From the NCBI GenBank assembly GCA_018287875.1, contig JAGVVL010000022.1, forward strand, positions 4,821,446 to 4,885,445: 64,000 nucleotides of DNA, in the 5' to 3' direction. Positions 43,782 to 55,700 of this stretch are shown piece by piece; within the stretch, counting starts at the first letter, position 1; the number at the start of each line of letters is the position of its first letter. Made by a program: the position numbers and the translations under genes. The notes under the pieces are model-generated. The model was not told the origin of the DNA and did no database searches. It saw only the letters and a list, made by a program, of their open reading frames with translations. Source of the stretch: Nigrospora sphaerica. Taxonomy: Eukaryota; Ascomycota; Sordariomycetes; Amphisphaeriales; Apiosporaceae.

Positions 43782-46508
43782 CTGTGTGTGTGTGTGTTAT
43801 TGTTTAACGTCGGCGTAGGACCGCTGGTACCGTGGTTTATCTACTTATCTCCCAGGGGATATATGACGTGGCAAGCTTATAGAAGCCACTCCGTGCCTTG
43901 TTGGCTCATCATTTCTTTAACCTTCCGACTCGATATCCAGCTTTCCAGCCTCTTCTTCAGCCTCGTGTTCTCTGCCCCTAGTGTTAAACTGGGGCCCGTC
44001 GTAGTTAAGTGCTAGCCTTTTAGAGGCATCCTAACTCTTGTGTATTCCGGAGCTGTATATAGCTGCGTTAAGTTGCGCTAGTATCGTTTGCCTGGTGGCT
44101 GTTGTTAGTGTTGTTTTTATGGTTATCTGTCCCCGCTTTCTATCTTCGCGCCTCCTCTACTGAGCCTCGCTAGGCGCCCCTCCTCTGGCGGGCAAAGAGC
44201 CCTCTTATATCCCCGCCTGTGGCCTATCTCTCCCCCCTACTCCTTATGTGTGCTTATCTTATTCAGTCCTGTGGGCGTATGCTAAGGGCATAACCACCTC
44301 TAGGTTTAACTGTTCGTTTGCCTAAATCTGGTGTAGCTGGCCGTCGCCGGTCGCGGCAGCACTATGCCTGCTCCTAGATAAGCGGGCTGAACTCGAAGTA
44401 TCTCGTACTCTCGACGAACTTCTAGAACTCTGCGGGATTCCGTATTAACTATCCCTAGTATGCTGTTCGGTCTGCCGAGCCGGTCAGCTTAAGCCGATGG
44501 AACCTTATCGGCCAGCTGTCTTCCCCCTACTCCGTGCCGTCCGGTTGTGCCTTCGGCTTCGGTGGCCGTGGCCACTTATCTTTCGTTTGCCTCGAGTGCC
44601 AGCAGTGTATAAGGTGTTCTAGTCTTGTCTTGTGGCGGCCGTGGGTTAGGGTTATGTAAGCGCAGTGTACCTCGGCGTCCTAATGGCTATAGCGGTTATA
44701 GTACTAGATATAGTCTCCGTATACTGTGATTATATTAAGGTACTAGCTAAGTATTTTTCTTCGGAGTTTTAACGCCGGGGGGTATTTACTTAATTGGTAG
44801 CTGATACTTACGGTTTCTAGGCCCAAGGGAACGTTGGTAGTTGGGGCCTTCCACTATTGTTCAGCTGCTTTTTAGAGCATCCTTTATAAGATACCTTTTA
44901 AACCTGCGGCCGTTCGTTCTTTATATTTATCTGGTGGTCCTTCTATCGCTCCCTAGTTTATTAGGGCGTCGGCTTCCTCGTTTCCTACAATACTTGTGTA
45001 TCCGGGGCTCTATCGGAGCGAAATGTCGTACCTTTTTATAAGCTAGTGGATTTCGATAAACGTAGCTTATAACGTTATAGGGGCGTCCTTTTAAGCGCTC
45101 TATATCGCTACCGTGTTATCTATATAGAGCATAATCGAGGCTTCCGGGTATAGCTCCACTGCTTTCTATATGCCCTATAGCGCACTTAAGGCCTCTATGT
45201 TAAACATAACGCCGTAAGGGTTTATAGACGCCTTTCCTTCTGATATCTTTTCCTATCCCTTATAAATAACAAAGCCGTAACTTAAGCCTTCTTTTAACTG
45301 GGACCCGTTTAAGAAAACGGCGATATCCTATACTAGCCGGTTAGTAAACTAAGTTTCGAACTGTTTCGCCGCCTCTTCTTTGGGTACCCCGTTTATTAGC
45401 GATTTATTTAATCCTGTCCTATACCTTGGCGTGTATAGGACTGTCCTTAGTACTGGTGGGAGGAGCCGCGCTACTAAGTGGATGTTAGTAAAGTCCTTTG
45501 GTTTCCTGTCCGCCCCTTTTCCGAATTTACAGGCGGGGGCGTCTACTTATATAGCTAAAGGGTGGCCCTTATATATCGTCCGGATTCTATACGCGAACTA
45601 GTGGCGGGCTTTTTCAAAGGCAAGTGTTGCCGTTAGTAGTCTGCTGATCCTATATAGGGCGTTCGTTAAGACTGTCCTCTATATTAGGAGTACTCCTTAG
45701 ATTGCTATATTAAGTACTCTTTAGATGCTCTACTTGTAGGTTCCCTGCTTTATACTAACTTCTTTTAAGCGGTTCTTTAACGTTCTCCTTAATAATGTTT
45801 TCTCCCTTTTATTCCACGTTTCGTGTTTATAGAGGGCTACCAGTAAGATTACTATTTTAATAATTTTCTATAGCCTGTTAGCTAGTGGGCCCCTTATAGC
45901 TCTTACTATATTATACACGTGCTTCGTTATTTGCTGCGTTAATAAGGTCCGGACTTTTATATAGTAGCGGAATTTTATATGTCTATCGAAGAAGACGCTT
46001 AATTAGCAGAGCACTAGTTAGGTGGCTCCAGTATATAGCCTACTGTTCGTCTCCTTAAGCAGGATTGGACTAATCTTTACGCTGTTCTAAAGTTTTAACT
46101 AGGGGTTTGTCCTGGCCTTTCCCTAAGTGAAGTGGATAGCCTTTATCTTTTCAAGGGCAAAGGAGATACCGTTCGCTGTGCTGTAGTCAAGAATGGCGTC
46201 CACCTTGCACCGGGCTACCTTAGCACTCTCCTTTAGTGTCTTTCCAAACGTTAAGATCGCGATATTATTTGTGTAACCCTATCGATAGCCGTTTTACCCG
46301 ACGAGTTCGCTTAGGGACAGTGTGTATAGTAGCGGGAACCACGGCGACCCTTAAGGCGTTCCGTATTGTATGTCGTATCGGTCTATAAGTATATCCTTTA
46401 AGCGGGTTTATAAGTTCCTACCTACAAGGAAGCTCTCTGTGAGTCGTAAGGCTATGTTGCTCTATCCTTGCCTTGCCATCTAGTCAAGTAGTCGGTTCTT
46501 TTATTAGA

Positions 46509-46811
46509 ACAGACAAACACTAGGTGTAGTGCCTGGTGGAAAGACGCGGTCGTGAGGTCGATCCCTGATAATGTGATAGACATGCCCTCGATTTAGGACG
46601 TGCAAGTCCTTGATCAAGGGTATGTCTATCACCCAAGTAAAAGTGAGGTCCAACTGGGACAATAACTGGGACAAAACGGTTACGAGTGATGGTCTCAAAA
46701 GATAAAAGGAAGTGAACATGTCTTGTTGTTGTCTTATCTCTACGGTGGAAGCTGGACGGCTACTTATAGGTGCAAGTCCTTGATCAGACCCCTGGCATTG
46801 GGTGCTTACGT
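46509..46811 (-). mobile_element. Non-RIP insertion of about 300 bp in LINE-C, LTR-like
   Basis: GC-balanced sequence interrupts the LINE-C reverse transcriptase just after the GAFNAL motif. On the minus strand it starts TGAGACGGGGC and ends near GTTCTA. A 4-bp ATAA on both sides may be the target duplication but is not decisive. The start resembles the LTR-like TGAGACCGGGCCAGGG at about 51625, so it may be a solo LTR of that gypsy family. It contains a long hairpin and a 17-bp direct repeat. Confidence 0.55.
46573..46632. repeat. 60-nt imperfect hairpin
   Basis: Arms of 27 nt (GTGATAGACATGCCCTCGAT... against ATCAAGGGTATGTCTATCAC) with four mismatches around a 6-nt loop GTGCAA. GTGCAAGTCCTTGATCA from the loop side recurs at 46770-46786. 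Confidence 0.8.
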
Positions 46812-49800
46812 ACCCTAGCCCCGTCTCATTATAACGCGTTAAACGCCCCTTAAACGTCCAATATAACGAGAGTCGCTTTTTAGTGCCTATATATATTTAA
46901 TTCGATATTGTAGGCGACGCTCGCTGTTAAGTCCACCGCGGAGCACTTTAAGACCGCTCCCATATATTGTGGGCTAATAATCTTAACTAAAAGCGCTGTT
47001 TAAGCTATTCGCTTTACGACGATCCGTTCCAGCCCCTTTCCCAGGTAGGAGAGTAGTGCTATTGGGCTCTATACACGGTAGGTCGTGAGGTCTGTTTTAT
47101 TAAGCTTCGGGAGCATCATTACCTTAACTTCCTTCCAAACCTTTAGGAAGTAACCGATTTATATGTATACCTCTATGAGACGTCTGTAATACTCCCCTAT
47201 TGCTAGCTATACCGCTTTTAGGTGTTTTATTATAATTATATCCGGACTTAGCAATGTGGATATTACTTTAATTATTTATTATACTGCCTTTTTTAACGTG
47301 ACAATCGTGTCCCACGGTATTATCGGGGTCTGGGACTGTCTTACACTTAGTATAGGTGCCTCTATAGTTCGCTATACTAGCTAGGGGATATCGTCTGCTG
47401 TATTGTAATAGAATAGGATCGCCCTTATTAAGTGGTCCGCCTTCTCCTTCCTTATAATATATATAGAGCTTCGCTATCTTTTAAAGGGGGTATGTAGGTT
47501 TGTTACTATCTCTTATACTAGTACATCACCTTTATTAGGGATTGGTTATTAATGCAATTATCGATAACTATTCTTTAGAACTCTTACTTCGCCTTCTAGA
47601 CAGTGGTGAGGAACTCGCGGCGTTTTAGGCTGTCGTTAACGTGGTTTCCCTGCCTGTGTTAGGTTTCCCACGTTCTTTAGCAATCCTTGTTCCATTAAGC
47701 GGCGGACTTACCCCTCGTGTGTCTCGGTAAGCCGACTGCCTTTATGCACCTTGTTAGTCCCTCTGTGAGGGCCCTTGCCGCCACGTTGAGGTCCTGGTCG
47801 CTTTCTATCCGCATTAGGAGATTCCGGGCTATATTCTCCGCCAGATCTTAAAAGCGTTCCAGCGACTTCTCTAGGATATGCCACTGCCGTGTTTTTTTAG
47901 TGGGGGTTCTACCCCCCTTCCTGGTAGGTTTGTAGGGAGGGGAAGGTGATCCGATCTAGTGGCTAGCGTCTTCTCTATGTAAGACGTCGCAGAGGGAATA
48001 TTCGAGAAGGGGATGTTAATAACTACTCCTAACTTATATATGGCGGCCCCTAGTTCCCTGATAAAGTTCATACCTGTCCTATCCGAGTAGTCGGCTAGTC
48101 GTTATCCCCTATCGCAGGGGAAGGTGCCTAGGTCCTAGTTAGGGCACTGGGCGTTTATATCTCTAGCTACAAGGTAGTTTATAGGTGGCTCGAGCCTTGT
48201 TAGGTAGTCTAAAACGGGGGCCGCTTATAGTGCGCGGTAATATATAAGGAGGGAGTATCTGTTAATACTTAGCTATATTAGGTCTTAGTGATAGATAGAG
48301 TTTGTGGTCTCTATTTATAGTTGAGCTCCTCGTTTAATATATATTATCACTCTTAGTCTGTTTTCTTCCTCTGTGTCTTAATATATTATTAGGGTGTATT
48401 TTTAGTAGGCTTGGTAGGTTTATATTGTGTTTTTATTAATAAGGTATATCTAGGGTTCCGTGATTATAATTACGTCGACTTTATTTTGCTAGCATCGGTT
48501 TAAGAAGGCTACATAGGTTACTATCGACCTCCTTACGTTATATACTATAACGCGGAGAGCTTTTAGTATTGTTAGCTTGCTTATAGTCGTGCTATTTATC
48601 GGATAGCACAGTATAATATTGTCGCCGCTAATAAGTTATATTCTCCGATACCTCTTCTACTGCTTTCCTCTTCGGCTTCTACTTTAGGTTAAGGGTCGCG
48701 GTTTTAAGGGGGGCTTCTATCCCCTTAATAGGCTCGTCTATGTCCGCGTTGGTTGTGGTTTCGGGGTTCGTTATATCGATCACTTAGATGGAGTCGTTGT
48801 CCCTGGTAGCCTGGGTGGTCCTTTCTATTTGGGGCGCTCCGGTGTTAGGGGCTGCCTCTATCGATTTGTTCCTTTTGCCTTGCTGTTTCCGGCGGGGTGG
48901 CGGTTGGTCCTCTAAGGTGGAGGTATCCGGTGCCGACGTTTCCGGTTAATTCCGCACTTGTAAAGCGTCCGTGCTAGCTTTTTAGTGCTTCTTTAGCTCC
49001 CCCTATATTAAGGGGATCACTTTACTATTAACTTTCTTTAGCTAGTATAGGCACTTCTTGTGGTCTGCAGGGTATAGTCCTTAATAGTTCGCGTATTTCG
49101 CTGGTTTTATACAGTTATCGTCTGTCGGTCCCTTATATCTGTCTTTACGTTCTCTGTAGTTTCTATAGAGCGTTACTTTATTATAGTAACGAGGTATATA
49201 GTACCTTTAATAGCTAAGGTTGTGTCGATAAATAAGCGGTTTCTAGTCGATTCTTTAGCCAATATTACTTATAGTGAAGAGTCGGAAGTTCCAAACGTGT
49301 TCTTTAAAGTTCACGATCTATATAACTGTTCCGCTTTTTAAGTCGGCTCCCTTTTTCAACACGTGCACTTCCGCCGGTTCTTTCCTAGTCTGCACTCGCG
49401 CCTCGGTGTAAACTATCTATATATTAATTAGCATTAGCGCTCCTATTTCCAGGTCCTTCACTAAGACTGGTACCCTTGGGACAATGTAGATTACCTATTC
49501 TTTTAAGAGTCCTACCTATTCTGCCTTTAAGATGTCTTGAATAATCGAGTAGTGAAATTCCTAGAGTAGATCGTCCCTGGTTTTTACGTCGGCTGTCTTA
49601 ATCGACTAGCCAGTGTTGGTTATTTTAATGTCCGTGATAGCTTCCGGGCTAACTTTCAGCTTTTAAATTAGCAGTAGTCGGATACTAAAGGGTTCCGGGT
49701 ATCCTAGTTGCTTCTCTCCTAATAGCCTCGCTAGGATACGGGTGTCGACAGGCTTCGGCTTTAATAATAGCGCCTTTTTCTTTATCTGGCCTATAGTAGA

Positions 49801-50044
49801 CTCGTTAGTGCTTCCTTAGAAGGTCGTTATAGCACCGTCGTGTCCTTTCACAGCGCTAGCCTAGGTTACTTTAAACTGGCTTATCTATCGAGACGCTTCG
49901 GTTTATGGCGCCGTTAAAGTTCCGGTCTGCGAGACATTGGCTAGTCGGATATATGTCGTTTCTATGCCTCCGGATTTAGCATATACTAGGGTGTTAAACT
50001 GGGTGCTAAGTTCCTGTAAAAACTCCCTTATTTCTTTTTAATAC

Positions 50045-50376
50045 TGTGAGAGGCTGAGCCTTGAAGCACTATCGCAGGGGCCAAATGCTGTTTATTTTCT
50101 AGATGGGAAAGAGAGAAGAGAACCGTCTTCAGGAGGCCGGGCGCAGCGTCACGTTAAATCTTGCGAGACTGGACCGGAACGTTCGGATAGGAACGTTCGG
50201 ACCGGAACGTTCGGATCGGAACGTTCGGATCGCTTGCTCAGCTCCCCCCCTCCTAGGTCTTGACCACTAGCCTGGCGTTCGAATGGAGAGACCTACTCGG
50301 AGCCACATGTGAGGGGTTCGTGAGACGCTCAGGCCAGGTGCGCCTGAGCCTATCTCCCAGGTCCCAACCTGTAACA
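50045..50376 (-). mobile_element. Solo LTR (332 bp) inside LINE-C, with 5-bp duplication AATAC
   Basis: The plus strand starts TGTGAGAGGCTG and ends CCTGTAACA. It is flanked by AATAC at 50040-50044 and 50377-50381. It has no coding content and little RIP damage, whereas the LINE around it is saturated. Orientation is inferred from the shared TGTTAC start with the chromovirus LTR. It carries four 14-bp tandem units. Confidence 0.88.
50173..50228. repeat. Four tandem 14-bp units containing GAACGTTC
   Basis: The palindrome GAACGTTC occurs at 50177, 50191, 50205 and 50219, exactly 14 bp apart. Each fits GAAnnTTC, the inverted pair found in heat-shock elements, but the spacing between pairs is wider than in a continuous element. 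Confidence 0.85.
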
Positions 50377-50883
50377 AATACGCTGCTTTCTTCGGTCCTA
50401 AGAAAAAGCTAAGGTAGTTATTAAGGTACTGAGCTAACGCTGTAAGGACCTCCTTTTAGATCTCCTATTAACGTTCGATCTTCTTATAATAGTTTGTGAT
50501 AAAGCCTTATAGCGATAGCTGATTTTTATTGGCGACCTAGTCTTTTCCGTTCGCTGTAGCGGGTTTTAGGTGGGCTTGATAGGTGCTGGGTCCATTCTTC
50601 GCAGGTTGTCTTAGCCTGGCTCTGGCATTTATCGGGGATCCCAAATCTGTCTCGGCTGTGTAGTAGGGGTCTGGTGGCACGGTTGGACGTGCCGGGGTGG
50701 AGAGTGCCATGTCTTGGCAGCGTCTAGGGTCGTTCGTCGCCGAACGTCTCGACAGCTATCTCAAGTGGCTTTCCCTTAGTGTTTTAGGTTCGCTCCGGTG
50801 CGAGGGCCCGCTGTTAGTTCTTCGGTGTTAAGTCACGCTAGTTACTAACAGTAGCTTGCACTGGAAAAATAAATATGAGGAAA

Positions 50884-51505
50884 GGTCCCGATCTGCTGTT
50901 GGACTTAGGGGGGGGCGAGTATATGTAGATAACTGTTATGGGACTGTCTGGTAGTTGGATTGTGATACAACACTTATCTAGTTGCGCCTTGTATATCCAC
51001 TGCGCTGGGGTGTACTTCTTATTAATGTAGATGCATGCCCTACCTCCCTCGATCGCGTAAAGTAAGTGGTACGGAGAGGATCTCGGGCAGTAGGTGGCTG
51101 GCATATTTGGGTTTCGCTAGGGCTCTTAGATAGCTAGGACGTCGTACTCTTTAGAGATGGCATCAACTGCCGGGATCTATGCTTTCTTGCTTTTCTGCGT
51201 GTTCCAGTGTAGGATCCTTAGCGCTGTCATGGTCGAGCGTGGATGCTGTTTAGTGTTGACTCCGGTGTTTCGATGTCCATGTCGTCTATCTCTTCGTGGG
51301 TTCTGCTACGGGCTCTGCCAGTGCTTCTAGTACGGCAGCTGGTTGCTCGACGCTTCCGCGGCTGAACTGTCTGCCAGTCTTCGGCTGTTGGCTTAGGGGG
51401 TTCTTGCGAGGGCAGTGCGAATCCCTTCGGTCTTGTGACATAAGCAGCCTTGGCAATCTGGACCTGCTCTTGGCGGACTGGACACTCCTTAGACCACGTA
51501 GCAGT
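50884..51505 (-). mobile_element. LINE family B, copy 3, part 2 (EN region and ORF1 end)
   Basis: It resumes after LINE-C with the duplicated GGTCCCGATCTGCTG and continues with the endonuclease start (50838-51104 region, YCPRSSPYHLLYAIEGGRAC) and the ORF1/ORF2 junction at about 51230. Similarity to the full element ends near 51505 at the C-terminal zinc-knuckle region of ORF1. Confidence 0.85.
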
Positions 51506-52445
51506 GTATTAAAAGGAGGGAAAAGCGCGCTGTCACTCTAGCTATGGACTGGACTACCGAAGCCTAACTTATACTTGTGTAAACCCTTGATCAAGGCTTA
51601 TATAAGAGCCCTGGCCCGGTCTCACCACTAGGAGATTGCTAGACCAAACAGTGGTGCGAGCGCGCCTCGTAGCCCAGACTAAGGCCGCCATCTCTAGCTC
51701 CGATAGTCCATATCTGGTCTCTGCAGATAACAGGCATCTGCTTAAGAACATTACAGGTTAGATAGCGGTCGAGGGGACGGGCTTACTAAGAGACTATTCC
51801 TATCTGTCCGCTAGGTGGAAGAGCATAACGCCGAAGCCTCGCTTTAAGGATCCATTGACTTAGAGGAACAGTTGCTTATCGGGGGTATAGTGATAGACTA
51901 TTCAATAGCTTATTAAGGCCTTTTAGATCGCCTCCTAGCTGGCCGTCTCTTATTTGGTTAGTTTATAGTAGACATTGTAAACAAAAGCCTAGCGTTTATT
52001 AATATTGTTTGTTTGTCTAGCCTTACGTCCCTCTATAAGTAACGCTGTTTTATACTTCTATAGGGGCTTGATAAGTTATGCGTAGTATAGAATAAGATAT
52101 CGAAAGAAACCAGTTGTTTGAAAGTATTGCTTAAGGGCCTTCAGCTATTGGGGAAAGGCGAGTTTGCTAAAAGCTTTAGGACGTTTGTTTATCATAAACA
52201 GGCCGAGGCTTTCGATATAAAAGCTAAGAAGATCTACTAAAAGGTATCCGATATAGGCCTTCTTAAGGGATAGAGCAATGTTTATCTTAACGAAAAGCTT
52301 AAAGATAACACGTAAATGCCTAAGGTATTCCTTAGCGCTGTCGGAAAAGATGACGATATTGTTAATAAAGGCACGATAAAATGAGTACTTCTTTAAAAGC
52401 CGGTCTATAAAGCGTTAAATATAGGCCGGAGTGCTCTTAAAGCCT
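51506..52445 (-). mobile_element. Ty3/gypsy pol fragment (RT-RNase H) joined to an LTR-like end
   Basis: The minus strand reads GFKSTPAYI, RAFINNIVIFSDS (RT active-site region, normally DDIVIFSD) near 52365, then PDKQLFL near 51890 and CLLSAETRYGLSELEMAALV near 51715. It stops inside RNase H near 51640. TGAGACCGGGCCAGGG and a further 100 bp then follow and look like an LTR start. Integrase and the rest are missing. TAG stops mark RIP. It is bounded on the right by the GC-rich helicase gene region. Confidence 0.75.
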
Positions 52446-52762
52446 AGGCCCTATGCTACCGCGTCTTCTTCGTGAAGACGCCCTGCCCGTGCCCCCCGGC
52501 GGCCCGTGCGGCCCCCGTTCACGTAGGGGACGTTCACGTAGGGGACGCCTTCTGATTAGCCCGCCCCGCCCCCGCCCGACCCAGAACCCGAACCCTACAC
52601 GTGAGGGTACGCGACGCGCGACTGGGGGGCGCGTCGTAGGCGGGCGGCGCGCGTACATGCATACGGGGGCACGCGACCGCGTCTTAACGACTACTACTAC
52701 CATGATTATTTATACGCGTAGTACGAGTACGACGAGTACGACGAGGATAATAAGGAGGCCTC
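52446..52762. other. GC-rich leader of the OrsD-RecQ gene with short repeats
   Basis: A hairpin CGTCTTC/GAAGACG lies at 52463-52481. A 15-bp tandem duplication GTTCACGTAGGGGAC follows at about 52518-52547, and ACGAGT/ACGACG microrepeats at 52720-52746. No coding frame was assigned. It may be the 5' flank of the gene or of an element that carries it. Confidence 0.5.
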
Positions 52763-55700
52763 ATGCTTAGCCAAGACGATAACGCCCGCGCACGCCCGTC
52801 CGGCATCGGCGCGCCTACGCTTAGCACGTTCGTCGCTATCGACCGACCCCGAGGGGTCCTTCTTTGCCGGCTATGCCGGGTAGGGATTGCCGGCGCCGCC
52901 GCACACTTCCGGAATCGACACCAGCTAAAGGGCGCGCCCCTCCAGGCCGTGCTCGCCTTCTGCGAAGCCGCCTTTGCGGGCGGGGCGGCGCGCGACCTTA
53001 CTACGGTCCCGCTCCCGCCGGACGGCGCGCCCGCCTGCCCCGGGCTCGCGACGGTAGATGGGTACGCTTGCAGCGCGCTAGGGTGCGTGTACCGTACCAT
53101 TAACCGGAATAAAATGCTTCACCACGCCCGTACGGCGGTGCATAGCGGGGGGCCGACGAGCTGGGCCCCGGCGCGGCTCCAGTCGTATACCCCCAGGCGG
53201 CACGCGCGGTACTGGACCGTGGCGGACGTAAGTGATGGCCCTAGCGCCGGCGACGGCGACAGCTGGGAGCCCATGCTCGTGGCGTACGGCATGCGACGCG
53301 CTGCCGAGGACGAGGCGCAGCGCCGCGTTGCCGAGGGCCCTGCTGGGCTCGACGGCGACTCCGTCTGGGTACGCGAGATGGGCTGGGCCCAGCACCTGCA
53401 AGGAAAGGACCTTATGGCCCTACACGCGGCGAGCCAAGGGCCGGCCACGGCGGCCGTGCAGGCGCAGCTCGCCGACCCGGCGGCGCGGCAAGCCGAGGCC
53501 CGGCTCGCGCGGCTCGCAGCCGCCTTCGATGCGGCGTTAGCGCACGCGCTCGAGCGCCTCGTAGCGGTGCCGCACGAAACACTCCGCTGGCTCGAGAGCA
53601 TTGACCCCGCGAAGCCGGCGCCGCGGCCCTTCCGGGAGAAGGAGCACGCGAGCTCGATGGACCGGTACCGCGCGTACTGGCAGCGCTACCTCTGCTATTG
53701 CGTGCGCGCGTACGAGCTCGGGCGCGAGGCCGCCGAGGCGCAGCGCGGGATCCAGTTCGCGGACCGGCAGTGGGACGCGCTACGCGACGTAGTCGAGGCG
53801 CTCGACGACGCCGCGGACGACGCCGTAGACGACGGGGAGGACGACGGGGAGGAGGGCGTGCAAGGCTGGCTACGCCAGACCGTCTTCCAGTTCTGCGTGT
53901 ACTCACTACAGCAGAAGCTCGGCGGCCGCATCTTCGCGAGCCCGCTACTGTACTTCGCTACCGTACTCGGGTTTAACGCGCGCCGCCGCGTATAGAAGGC
54001 AGCCGCCCAGTATACGCCGCAGCTAACGGGGCTACTCTGGTGCGCACGGGCGCTGCTACTCGAGGACGCTTTCGAGGACCAGCTGGCCGATATCGAGGCG
54101 GTCGAGGCCGGCGCCGTCGAGCACTTCCGGGCGGCGCACCGGGCCTGGCTCGTCGACGGCTCGCACACGCCTATAAGCACGATCCTCCGCTGGATGGCGT
54201 ACGGTAAGGGGCACCGCCGCCTCGAGGGCGGGGCCCCGCGGGTGCTCTGGGAGGCCGGGACCGGCGCCGACAGCGGGCCCACGGCCTTACGCTTCCTCGG
54301 CCAGCGGATCCGCGTCGCCGACGTGCGCGCGTTCGCACGCGCTGTCGTGGCCGAGGCCGAGGCGCGGCTCGACGAGCTCTGCTTCGGCGGCTGGCACGCG
54401 CTCGCGACCGGGCTCGACCTTACGCGGATCGCCGACACCGCCCTCTTCGAGGGTGCCGGCTGCTCCTTGGCGACGCACGCCGTTAACGCCTGGCTTGAGC
54501 CCGGGCACGCACGCCTCGCGGCGCTAGCGTGCCCGGCATTATGGGACGCGCGGGGACGGCGCTGGCGGAACGCCGCCGTCCGCCAGTGGCTCGACCGGCT
54601 CCGGGCGTTCCGCCACGCGCTCCTCGTGGCCACGCACCTCTGGGGCGGCCAGCCGGGGCGGGGGCCTGAGGTCATGACGCTACGGCACTGCGACACGCAG
54701 CAGCTGCCGCGGAACGTCTTCCTCGTCGCCGGGGACGTCATGCTCGTGACGGACCGGGATAAGGCGAAGGCGATCCGCGGGCTCGGCCGGAAAGTCGCGC
54801 GCTTCCTGCCGGCGCGGGTCGGCCATATGATGGTCGCGTATATCGCCTGGCTACTCCCGTTTGAGCGCCTCCTCGAGACGGGGGCCGGCGTCGTTACGCC
54901 CGCGCCTACGGTAACCTCGTTACTCTAGCGGGACGCGCGCGCCGGCGCGTGGGACACGGCAGCGCTTAGCTGGCAGCTCGTACGCGTAACAGGGCAGCAC
55001 CTCGGCGTCGAGCTCTCGGTCGCGCCCTACCGCCACGTGGTTATCGAGCTAGGCCGCACCGTGCGCGGGCTCGCCGTCCGCCAGCTCGAGGTCGACCCGG
55101 CTGGCGAGGCCGACGGCGACGGCCCCGGCGTAGTCGACGCGGCCATAGGCGAGGCGCGCGAGGGGCCGCGGCTCGAGTCCGTCTGGGACTTACAGGCGAC
55201 GCATAGTAGCGCCGTCGCGCGCTAGCATTACACCGTCGACGTGCGCTTCCCAAGCCAGCTACAGCCGGCTATAGTGGCCAGCTACCGCGAGATCAGCTGG
55301 CTCTGGCACGCCTACCTCGAGGAAGGCGGCGGTAACGTTACTGCCGCGGCTAAAGAGAACGCCGCTACCGCGGGCAGAGGGAAGCGGGCGCGCGTGGAGG
55401 CGGCGGCCGGCGTGGGCAGCGGCGTGCTGCCGGCGGCGAAGCGCGCGAAGACCCCACAGGGGCCCCGCGGCCGCCGCCGCCCTCGTGGCGCCGCCGCCGG
55501 CGCTCGAGGACGCGCTCGTGACGCTACTCGGGCCGGGCGCGACGTGGCGGTCGCCTAAGCAGGCCACGGCCATGCGCCAGGTGCTCGCGCTACGGGGGGA
55601 CGCCGTCTTCATCGTGGTGCTGCCGACGGGCGCGGGGAAGAGCGTGCTCTTCCTCCTCCCCGCCGTGCCGGCGCTCGACGCCGGTGTGAGCATCGTCGTC

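Larger units (their letters stand above)
43782..50883 (-). mobile_element. LINE family C (Tad-like), about 6.5 kb plus nested insertions, RIP-degenerate
   Basis: A minus-strand non-LTR element inserted in LINE-B copy 3. Its 3' end is a (TG)n run at 43782-43800 (AC repeats on the element strand). It carries RNase H (about 45000-45330, words DNTVAIQSA), a reverse transcriptase (about 45900-47500, GSPWFPLLYTLS near 46350), an endonuclease (about 47870-48560) and an ORF1 region (about 48650-50710). All are broken by many TAG stops. A likely ORF1 start is the ATG at 50710-50708, reading MALSTPARPTVPPDPYYTAE. It is full length by its duplication and is interrupted at 46509-46811 and 50045-50376. 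Confidence 0.85.

Noticed and set aside
46504..46719. 71-codon minus-strand frame in the LINE-C insertion
   Set aside because: It covers the hairpin and insertion boundary and has no coding signal.
50173..50228. CRISPR-like array
   Set aside because: Units are 14 bp without spacers, in a eukaryotic LTR.
53695..54741. Long Ser/Arg/Ala-rich frames on the minus strand of the GC-rich gene
   Set aside because: Low-complexity translations typical of high-GC antisense; the plus strand carries the recognisable motifs.
52763..55240. Starship captain (DUF3435) at the 5' end of a giant element
   Set aside because: The zinc-finger start and RecQ fusion fit OrsD/telomere-linked helicase proteins better, and no captain-type gene order or boundary repeats are seen.
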